Assembly (NCBI GenBank): GCA_945868215.1
Contig: CAMBLN010000012.1
Coordinates: 1 to 34,114, forward strand
Direction of reading: 5' to 3'
Origin: Opitutus sp. GAS368
GTDB lineage: Bacteria; Verrucomicrobiota; Verrucomicrobiia; Opitutales; Opitutaceae
Length of the DNA: 34,114 bases
In this document: positions 28,445-34,114 of the stretch, in pieces
Layout: each line of letters starts with the position of its first letter
Numbering within the stretch: the stretch's first letter is position 1
The notes under the pieces: generated by a model
The model's database searches: none
Told to the model about the DNA's origin: nothing
The model's input: the letters and a program-made list of their open reading frames with translations, nothing else
Position numbers and translations under genes: made by a program

Positions 28445-29926
28445 ATGTTTCTCCTCGGACTCGATCTCGGCAGCTCCGCCGTCAAAGCCTCGCTTCTTGA
28501 TGCCGCCACCGGCCGCGTTGTTTCATCCGCGCAATCGCCCCAAGGCGAAGAATTGCCCATCTCCGCGCCGCAGCCCGGATGGGCCGAACAGGATCCCGCC
28601 ATGTGGTGGGAACACACCGCGCTCGCCATCCGCGCCGCGCTCGCCGGCCAGGACGCCTCGCAGGTCGCCGCCATCGGCATCTCCTACCAGATGCACGGCC
28701 TCGTCACCCTCGACGCGCACCACCAGCCCGTGCGTCCCGCCATCATCTGGTGCGACAGTCGTGCCGTGGAGATCGGCGCGCAGGCCTTCGCCGAACTGGG
28801 CACCGCCGCCTGCCTCGGCCGCCTGCTCAACTCCCCGGGCAACTTCACCGCGTCAAAGCTCCGCTGGGTTCAGAAAAACGAGCCCGCCCACTTTGCCCGT
28901 ATCCGCAAAATCATGCTCCCGGGCGACTACCTCGCTCTCCGCCTGACCGGCGAAACGCAAACCACCGCTTCCGGCCTTTCCGAGGGCACACTCTGGGATT
29001 TCTCCACCAACGCCCCCGCCGATTTCCTCCTGCAACACTGGGGGCTCGACCGCGCGCTCCTCTCCACGCTCACCCCGACCTTTGGCAAACAAGCGGGTGT
29101 GCTCGCCTCCGTCGCCGCCAACCTCGGTCTGCCCGCCGGCATTCCGGTCGCCTACCGCGCCGGCGACCAGCCCAACAACGCCTTTTCCCTCAACGTCCTC
29201 AACCCCGGCGAAATCGCCGCGACCGGCGGCACCTCGGGCGTCGTTTACGGCGTGACCGACCAACTCGCCTATGACCCGCAGAGCCGTGTCAACGGCTTTG
29301 CCCACGTCAACCACACCGCGAGCGATCCGCGCGTCGGCGTCCTCCTCTGCATCAACGGCACCGGCATCCTCTACGCTTGGTTGCGCCGCACGCTTGGCGG
29401 CAACCTCTCGTATCCGGAACTCAATACGCTCGCCGCCGCCGTCCCCGCCGGCAGCGAGGGCCTCTCCGTGCTTCCCTTCGGCAACGGCGCCGAACGCATG
29501 CTAGGCAACCGCCGCATCGGCTCGCAATGGAGCGGCCTCGACTTCCTCCGCCACACGCCCGGGCACCTCGCCCGCGCCGCGCAGGAGGGCATCGCGTTCT
29601 CCTTCAGCCACGGTATCGCCGGCATGAAGGCCACCGGTCTCACCCCGAAGAAACTCCGCGCGGGCAACGCCAATCTTTTCCTCAGCCCCGTGTTCCGCGA
29701 CACGCTCGCCGCCACCCTCGGCGTGAGCATCGAGCTCGTCCGCACCGACGGCGCCGCCGGTGCCGCCCGCGGCGCGGGCCTCGGTGCCGGCATCTACAAA
29801 ACCTCCGCCGAGGCCTTCAACGGTCTCGAAGTCATCGAAACCATCAACCCGAACCCCGCGCTCGTCGGCCCCTGCCAGGACGCCGCCGCCCGCTGGGAAG
29901 ACACGCTCGCAAAAGCCCTTTCCTGA
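28445..29926 (+). CDS. xylB: xylulokinase (FGGY family)
   Basis: This 493-residue kinase phosphorylates D-xylulose to xylulose-5-phosphate with ATP. The ATG at 28445 is preferred because the family begins MxxGxDLGSS; an ATG at 28427 would add six residues. Phosphate 1 is FLLGLDLGSSAVKASLLD. Substrate-contact blocks include GISYQMHGLVTLD and IWCDSRAVEIGAQ. The catalytic Asp is expected in AYRAGDQPNNAFSLNVLNPG, with the FGGY-type second phosphate motif near GEIAATGGTSG. The C-terminal part has GAARGAGLGAGI. It is followed 28 bp later by xylA, and together they carry xylose into the pentose phosphate pathway. Confidence 0.95.
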   Translation: MFLLGLDLGSSAVKASLLDAATGRVVSSAQSPQGEELPISAPQPGWAEQDPAMWWEHTALAIRAALAGQDASQVAAIGISYQMHGLVTLDAHHQPVRPAIIWCDSRAVEIGAQAFAELGTAACLGRLLNSPGNFTASKLRWVQKNEPAHFARIRKIMLPGDYLALRLTGETQTTASGLSEGTLWDFSTNAPADFLLQHWGLDRALLSTLTPTFGKQAGVLASVAANLGLPAGIPVAYRAGDQPNNAFSLNVLNPGEIAATGGTSGVVYGVTDQLAYDPQSRVNGFAHVNHTASDPRVGVLLCINGTGILYAWLRRTLGGNLSYPELNTLAAAVPAGSEGLSVLPFGNGAERMLGNRRIGSQWSGLDFLRHTPGHLARAAQEGIAFSFSHGIAGMKATGLTPKKLRAGNANLFLSPVFRDTLAATLGVSIELVRTDGAAGAARGAGLGAGIYKTSAEAFNGLEVIETINPNPALVGPCQDAAARWEDTLAKALS

Positions 29927-29954
29927 TTCTGTCCAACTTTCCTCCCAAACTTCC

Positions 29955-31292
29955 ATGTCCACGAAACTCACCACCGGTTCCAAGACCTACTTCCCCAACA
30001 TCGGCCGCATCGCCTTCGAAGGCGTCGATTCGACTAATCCGCTCGCGTTCCGTTACTACGACGCCAACCGCGTCGTCGCCGGCCGCTCACTCGAAAGCTG
30101 GCTGCGCTATGCCGTCTCCTACTGGCACAGCTTCTGTGGCAACGGCGCCGATCCCTTCGGCGCGCCCACCCGCCCGATGCCTTGGCTCACCGCCACCGAC
30201 CCGATCCAGCGCGCCAAGGACAAAGCCGACGCCGCCTTCGAGTTCATCACCAAGATCGGCGCGCCTTACTACTGCTTCCATGACACCGACATCATCGACG
30301 AGGCCGACACCACGCTCGCCGAATTCGAGAAACGCATGGGCGCCATCGTTCCTTATCTGAAGGAAAAACAAGCCGCCTCCGGTGTGAAACTCCTCTGGGG
30401 CACCGCCAACCTCTTCAGCAACCCGCGCTTCATGAACGGCGCGTCCACCAACCCCGAGTTCTCCATCCTCGCCCGCGCCGGCGGACAACTCAAAGGCGCC
30501 ATCGACGCCACCATCGCCCTCGGCGGCGAAGGTTACGTTTTCTGGGGCGGCCGCGAAGGCTACCTCACTCTCCTCAACACCGATATGAAGCGCGAACGCG
30601 AACACTTCGCCCGCTTCCTCACCATCGCCCGCGACTACGCGCGCGCCCAGGGGTTCAAGGGCAAGTTCTTCATCGAGCCCAAGCCCTGCGAGCCCACCAA
30701 ACACCAGTATGACTTCGACGCCGCGACCGTCATCGGCTTCCTGCGCGAGTTCAACCTGCTCTCGGACTTTGCCCTCAACATCGAGGTCAACCACGCCACG
30801 CTCGCCGGCCACACCTTCCCGCACGAGCTGCAAGTCTCCGCCGACGCCGGTCTCCTCGGCAGCGTGGACGCCAACCGCGGCGACGTGCAAAACGGCTGGG
30901 ACACCGACCAGTTCCCCATCGATCCGCTCGAACTCACCGAGGCCATGATGGTCATCATCAAAGCCGGCGGCTTCACCCACGGCGGCGTCAACTTCGACGC
31001 CAAAATCCGTCGCAACTCGACCGACCTCGAAGACCTCTTCATCGCCCACGTGTCCGGCATGGACGCCTTCGCCCGCGCCGCCATCGCCGCCGAGAAGATC
31101 CTCACCAAGTCCGAAATTCCCGGCCTCGTGAAAGCCCGTTACGCCTCCTTCGACGCCGGCCAGGGCAAGGCCTACGAAGACGGCAAGCTCACGCTCACCG
31201 ACCTCCACAAGATCGCCCACGAACAAGGCGAAGTCACTCCGAAGAGCGGCAAGCAGGAACTCTACGAAAGCATCCTTCTCCGCCACATATAA
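29955..31292 (+). CDS. xylA: xylose isomerase
   Basis: This 445-residue enzyme interconverts D-xylose and D-xylulose. The length and N-terminal FPNIGRIAFEG place it in the longer class II. Catalytic His109 and Asp112 lie in YYCFHDTDIIDE. VFWGGREGYLTLLNTD and the metal ligand E241 in FIEPKPCEPTKHQYDF follow, then EVNHATLAGHTFPHE and SVDANRGDVQNGWDTDQFP with further metal ligands. Residue 245 is Cys, where Gln is usual in this block. The ATG at 29955 is 28 bp after the xylB stop. The pair ends in a hairpin (31291-31309) without a T-run, then the bidirectional terminator. Confidence 0.97.
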   Translation: MSTKLTTGSKTYFPNIGRIAFEGVDSTNPLAFRYYDANRVVAGRSLESWLRYAVSYWHSFCGNGADPFGAPTRPMPWLTATDPIQRAKDKADAAFEFITKIGAPYYCFHDTDIIDEADTTLAEFEKRMGAIVPYLKEKQAASGVKLLWGTANLFSNPRFMNGASTNPEFSILARAGGQLKGAIDATIALGGEGYVFWGGREGYLTLLNTDMKREREHFARFLTIARDYARAQGFKGKFFIEPKPCEPTKHQYDFDAATVIGFLREFNLLSDFALNIEVNHATLAGHTFPHELQVSADAGLLGSVDANRGDVQNGWDTDQFPIDPLELTEAMMVIIKAGGFTHGGVNFDAKIRRNSTDLEDLFIAHVSGMDAFARAAIAAEKILTKSEIPGLVKARYASFDAGQGKAYEDGKLTLTDLHKIAHEQGEVTPKSGKQELYESILLRHI

Positions 31293-31411
31293 CAACCCAT
31301 CGGGTTGTTGATGAATCTGATGCGTCCGGCTTTAGAGCCCTTCAAATATAGTCCGGGCATTTCTATGCAGGCCGCGACCACCTCGCAGTCCGTGCCAGGC
31401 AACTACCCAAC

Positions 31412-31443
31412 AAAAAGCCCTCCCGAAACCGGGAGGGCTTTTT
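31412..31443. terminator. bidirectional terminator between xylA and the initiator tRNA
   Basis: A perfect 9-bp stem, GCCCTCCCG (31417-31425) with CGGGAGGGC (31430-31438), has a 4-base loop. It is flanked by five A on the left (31412-31416) and five T on the right (31439-31443). It can therefore end xylBA on the plus strand and the tRNA transcript on the minus strand. Confidence 0.92.
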
Positions 31444-31450
31444 ACTAAAT

Positions 31451-31531
<81 letters not shown>

Positions 31532-31544
31532 GAGGGAGGGCGAG

Positions 31545-31572
31545 ACCATGCTTTCGCACCACCCTCTGTCAA
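31545..31572 (-). promoter_or_regulatory. sigma-70-type promoter of the initiator tRNA
   Basis: On the minus strand a perfect TTGACA (31567-31572) is followed after 16 bases by CATGGT (31545-31550), which matches TATAAT at three positions. The -10 lies 17 bases before the tRNA 5' end. The rest of the gap to rpsB (31573-31745) shows nothing firm; it should hold the rpsB promoter. Confidence 0.5.
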
Positions 31573-31745
31573 CGGTCATTTTAGAAAATTCCCGATTCTC
31601 CGCTTGCCAGCCCCTTTCCCGCACTCTGTGCTCTCACTTTCCTTCTCCCAATTCCGGGCGCGGGAAACCACAACCACAACACTCATCTCGATCGCAAGGC
31701 GGCCCACTGGCCGACCTGTGTTTCCAAGATACATAGATCACACCC

Positions 31746-32639
31746 ATGAACGTCTCACCTAAAGACCTCCTCGATGCCGGCGTCCACTTCGGCCACCAGA
31801 CCCGCCGTTGGAACCCGCGATCCAAGCCCTACGTTTTCGACCACCGCCAGGGCATCACCATCATCGACCTCGGCAAGACCCACGAGCTCCTCCAGAAGGC
31901 CTACTCCTTCCTCGAAGAGACCGTCGCCGGCGGCGGTAACGTCCTCTTTGTCGGCACCAAGCGCCAGGCCCAGGAAATCGTCCGCGAGGCCGCCATCGCC
32001 ACCCACCAGCCTTTCGCGGTTGACCGCTGGCTCGGCGGCACCCTCACCAATTTCGCCACCGTCAAAAAATCCATCGCGAAGTTCAAAAAATTCCAGCAGC
32101 AGGAAACCTCCGGCGAACTCGCCAAGCTCTCCTCCAAGGAAGAATCCGCGATCAAGCGCGAGATGGTCCGCATGAACAAGAATTTCTCCGGCATCATGGA
32201 GATGGCCTCCCTGCCTTCCGCCGTGTTCGTCCTCGACGCCAACCACGAAGCCATCGCCGTCGCCGAAGCCAAGCGCCTCAACATTCCTTGCGTCGGTCTC
32301 GTTGACACCAACTCCGACCCAACCCAGCTCGCCTACCCGATCCCCGGTAACGACGACGCCGTGAAGTCCATCCGTATCATCGTCGACACCGTCGTCGAGG
32401 CCATCCAGAACGGCCTCGCCCAGCGCGACAGCCGCCGCAACACCCGCGGCCAGGCCGACCTCCGTGCCGTCTCGGCCGAGCTCGCCTCCTCCACCGGTGC
32501 CGTCAACGAAGAGGGCGAGATCGACCTCTCCAAGGTCAGCATCCCTTCCGGCGTTGATATCTCCGAGGCCGATGCCGCCCTCGCCGCCGCCAAGAAAAAG
32601 GCCCCGGCCCGCAAGAAGGTCGCCGCCCCCAAGGAATAA
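31746..32639 (+). CDS. rpsB: 30S ribosomal protein S2
   Basis: This 297-residue S2 protein of the small subunit binds near the head-body junction and is needed for S1 binding. Family blocks are DLLDAGVHFGHQTRRWNP, YVFDHRQGITIIDLGKT, FVGTKRQAQEIVREAA, RWLGGTLTNFATVKKSI and CVGLVDTNSDPTQLAYPIPGND, the last starting near residue 180. It is about 55 residues longer than the E. coli protein. The extra part is an acidic linker followed by an Ala/Lys/Pro tail (AAAKKKAPARKKVAAPKE). It lies 27 bp before tsf, the usual rpsB-tsf operon. Confidence 0.98.
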   Translation: MNVSPKDLLDAGVHFGHQTRRWNPRSKPYVFDHRQGITIIDLGKTHELLQKAYSFLEETVAGGGNVLFVGTKRQAQEIVREAAIATHQPFAVDRWLGGTLTNFATVKKSIAKFKKFQQQETSGELAKLSSKEESAIKREMVRMNKNFSGIMEMASLPSAVFVLDANHEAIAVAEAKRLNIPCVGLVDTNSDPTQLAYPIPGNDDAVKSIRIIVDTVVEAIQNGLAQRDSRRNTRGQADLRAVSAELASSTGAVNEEGEIDLSKVSIPSGVDISEADAALAAAKKKAPARKKVAAPKE

Positions 32640-32666
32640 CCCGCCCGCCCGACTCTTATTCAATTA

Positions 32667-33260
32667 ATGAGCACTGCAATCACCGCCACCCAAGTCAACG
32701 ACCTGCGCTCCCAGACGGGCGCCGGTCTCATGGACTGCAAGCGCGCGCTTGTTGAGACCAACGGCGACGTCGAGGCCGCCATCACCATCCTTCGCAAGAA
32801 GGGTGCCGCCTCGGCCGCCAAACGCGCCGACCGCGAAGCCAAGGAAGGCCTCATCGACACCTACATCCACGTCGGTGGAAAAGTCGGCGTCCTCATCGAG
32901 GTCAACTGCGAGACCGACTTCGTCGCCCGCAACGACGACTTCAAGGCCCTCGTCCGCAACCTCGGCATGCACATCGCCGCCGCGAACCCGCTCTACGTCA
33001 CCCGTGACCAGGTTCCCGAGGCCGACCTCGCCGCCGAGCGCGACATCGCCAGCGCCCAGGTCGCCGGCAAACCGCCCGCCGCCGTCCAGAAGATCGTCGA
33101 AGGCAAGATCGAGAAGTTCTACGCCGGCGTCGTTCTCCTCGACCAGCCCTACGTCAAAGAACCCGAGAAATCCATCAAGGAAATCCTCACCGAAGCCATC
33201 GCCAAAACCGGCGAGAACATCCAGGTTCGTCGCTTCATCCGCTACCAGCTCGGTTCCTAA
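32667..33260 (+). CDS. tsf: elongation factor Ts
   Basis: This 197-residue factor exchanges GDP for GTP on EF-Tu. The N-terminal UBA-like domain shows VNDLRSQTGAGLMDCKRALV and NGDVEAAITILRKKGAAS. The core contains the conserved EVNCETDFVARNDDFK block, whose TDF residues enter the EF-Tu nucleotide site. The C-terminus ends with GENIQVRRFIRYQLG. At 197 residues it is the short form, lacking the dimerisation module of E. coli Ts (about 280 residues). A strong terminator follows 30 bp after the stop. Confidence 0.98.
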   Translation: MSTAITATQVNDLRSQTGAGLMDCKRALVETNGDVEAAITILRKKGAASAAKRADREAKEGLIDTYIHVGGKVGVLIEVNCETDFVARNDDFKALVRNLGMHIAAANPLYVTRDQVPEADLAAERDIASAQVAGKPPAAVQKIVEGKIEKFYAGVVLLDQPYVKEPEKSIKEILTEAIAKTGENIQVRRFIRYQLGS

Positions 33261-33290
33261 TACGGTCACTCCTCCCGCTGCTGACTCCAT

Positions 33291-33319
33291 GGCACGCCGT
33301 TTTACGGCGTGCCTTTTTT
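33291..33319 (+). terminator. Rho-independent terminator of rpsB-tsf
   Basis: A perfect 9-bp stem, GGCACGCCG (33291-33299) with CGGCGTGCC (33305-33313), encloses a 5-base loop and is followed by six T (33314-33319). It lies 30 bp after tsf and 40 bp before the next gene. Confidence 0.93.
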
Positions 33320-33359
33320 CTTTCCCATCTCGCACACTCCAACCGTGTCCGCCTCCCCC

Positions 33360-33767
33360 ATGAACGTCACCAAAGGCCAGATCCTCACCCGCGGCCTCAC
33401 GCACTGCTGCCCGAATTGCGGCGCCCGCAAACTTTTCAAGGAGGGCACGTTCTTCGAACTCAACGCCGAGTGCCCCGACTGCGCACTCAAGATCGAACGC
33501 GACGAGGGCTTCTTCCTCGGCTCCATGTCGCTCAACTACGGGGTCACCATCATGGGTTTCCTGCTGCCCGTGCTCGTTCTTTACCTGCTCGGCGCGGTGT
33601 CCGGACTCGCCGCGGCCATAATTGCCGGCGTGGGCGCAATCGGCTTTCCTGTTTTATTCTACCGCTCATCGCGCAGCTGGTGGCTCATGAGCTACTACTT
33701 TTTCCTCCCCCACCACCTGCCCGCCAACCGCGGTGAAACCAAGTCCGGCCAGGACGAAAACAGCTGA
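33360..33767 (+). CDS. DUF983-type small membrane protein with zinc-ribbon-like motif
   Basis: This protein of about 135 residues starts at the ATG at 33360; a GTG at 33345 would add five residues. The N-terminal part has four or five cysteines in THCCPNCGARKLF and ECPDCALKIERDEGFF, arranged like a zinc ribbon. Two membrane helices follow (about 64-85 and 88-107). Then comes a WWLMSYYFFLPHH segment. This is the layout of DUF983, a family without established function. It is separated from tsf by a terminator. A 7-bp hairpin without T-run directly follows its stop (33769-33785). Confidence 0.8.
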   Translation: MNVTKGQILTRGLTHCCPNCGARKLFKEGTFFELNAECPDCALKIERDEGFFLGSMSLNYGVTIMGFLLPVLVLYLLGAVSGLAAAIIAGVGAIGFPVLFYRSSRSWWLMSYYFFLPHHLPANRGETKSGQDENS

Positions 33768-33862
33768 GCTTTCAGGAACTGAAAGTCACAGTATTACCGA
33801 CCGCCCAACTTTCGGCTTCCGTTTTGTCCGCCGGGTTCTACTTTCGCCCCTCCACGACAGCC

Positions 33863-33950
33863 GGAGAGGTGGCAGAGTGGTCGATCGCGCCGCACTCGAA
33901 ATGCGGTGTTCCGAAAGGAACCGGGGGTTCGAATCCCTCCCTCTCCGCCA
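33863..33950 (+). tRNA. tRNA-Ser (CGA)
   Basis: The 88-nt sequence has the acceptor stem GGAGAGG/CCTCTCC, discriminator G, encoded CCA (33948-33950) and a long variable arm, as expected for tRNA-Ser. The anticodon loop CTCGAAA gives anticodon CGA, reading UCG. The T loop is TTCGAAT. Its 3' end lies 62 bp before a probable integrase gene, so it is a candidate integration site. Confidence 0.95.
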
Positions 33951-33982
33951 GTTTTTACCTCTGAAAGAGAAGAGCAGACAGC

Positions 33983-34009
33983 AGATTTGCCAGTTGACGT
34001 GGCAAATCT
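33983..34009. repeat. perfect 10-bp inverted repeat with 7-bp spacer before the integrase
   Basis: AGATTTGCCA (33983-33992) and TGGCAAATCT (34000-34009) are exact complements around GTTGACG. The 7-base spacing with inverted arms resembles a tyrosine-recombinase core site. It ends three bases before the integrase ATG, so it could equally be an operator or an RNA hairpin that controls translation. Confidence 0.6.
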
Positions 34010-34012
34010 CAC

Positions 34013-34114
34013 ATGGCCCAGGCCTCTCAGTTCGTCATCTCAGAATTCACGAATCCCTCCGGGGAGATCGTTTTCCGCGTCACCGGTTGGCTCGACGGTA
34101 AGCGCATCCGCAAA
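34013..34114 (+). CDS. probable tyrosine recombinase/integrase, N-terminal 34 residues (partial at window edge)
   Basis: The frame is open from the ATG at 34013 to the window end. The visible part contains FVISEFTNPSGEIVFRVTGW followed by LDGKRIRK. This strand-turn-strand pattern with NPSG, FRV.GW and GKRIRK resembles the N-terminal arm-binding part of verrucomicrobial phage-type integrases, as I recall them. The catalytic R..HxxR..Y residues would lie beyond the window, so the call is not proven. The gene points away from tRNA-Ser, as in many integrated islands. Confidence 0.55.
   Translation, partial: MAQASQFVISEFTNPSGEIVFRVTGWLDGKRIRK

Noticed and set aside
31291-31309. Hairpin AACAACCC-ATC-GGGTTGTT at the xylA stop as a terminator
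   Set aside because: The stem is good but no T-run follows; the strong terminator at 31412-31443 is the better candidate.
33769-33785. Hairpin CTTTCAG-GAA-CTGAAAG after the DUF983 gene as a terminator
   Set aside because: The stem has 7 bp with a 3-base loop and no T-run, so it is too weak to list as a terminator.
33794-34012. Minus-strand 72-codon frame over tRNA-Ser
   Set aside because: It is a tRNA antisense translation ([11 protein letters not shown] string), a well-known annotation artefact.

Overview
This window is a high-GC chromosomal segment that most resembles a member of the Verrucomicrobiota, probably family Opitutaceae. That placement rests on gene content and protein style recalled from the family, not on a database search. 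Supporting signs are the strong G/C bias at third codon positions, a sulfatase cluster with its maturases, a cytoplasmic GH30 enzyme beside a secreted GH lipoprotein, a xylose isomerase operon and weak Shine-Dalgarno sequences.

Layout. Positions 1-350 carry the end of an insertion sequence and a low-GC gene remnant. Positions 513-1830 hold a compact plus-strand cassette: a membrane protein, a Cys/His-rich CpxP-like protein and an ECF sigma factor, all overlapping by 4 bp. Positions 1837-4768 (minus) encode the three-subunit proton-translocating NAD(P) transhydrogenase (pntB, pntA2, pntA1). Next come a succinate-semialdehyde-type dehydrogenase and polyphosphate kinase (plus). On the minus strand, 8698-12976 encodes a large GH-A lipoprotein with a CBM9-like tail and a GH30 enzyme. 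A nearly identical 16-bp palindromic site lies upstream of each. Positions 13038-13830 hold a frame-broken gene remnant and a small unknown gene with a perfect 13-bp inverted repeat upstream. secA follows, ended by a strong terminator.

Positions 17167-22149 form a sulfatase operon: an IclR-type regulator with a palindrome over its own start, two cytoplasmic sulfatases (CxPSR and CxPAR) and a radical-SAM anaerobic sulfatase maturase. A convergent operon (terC, CNNM/CorC-like transporter, oxygen-dependent formylglycine-generating enzyme) ends 31 bp away. The neighbourhood therefore contains both known routes for making formylglycine. lnt runs divergently from terC. Then come an AraC-type regulator, xylB and xylA (xylose to xylulose-5-phosphate), and a bidirectional terminator shared with an initiator tRNA on the opposite strand. 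The translation genes rpsB and tsf, a small DUF983 protein and tRNA-Ser(CGA) follow.

The right edge looks like the start of an integrated element. A probable tyrosine recombinase begins 62 bp after tRNA-Ser, preceded by a perfect 10-bp inverted repeat with a 7-bp spacer. I found no CRISPR array and no unmistakable new multi-gene defence or biosynthetic system. The most interesting leads are the shared GH operator, the two maturases, the variant initiator tRNA, the sigma cassette and the tRNA-Ser/integrase junction.
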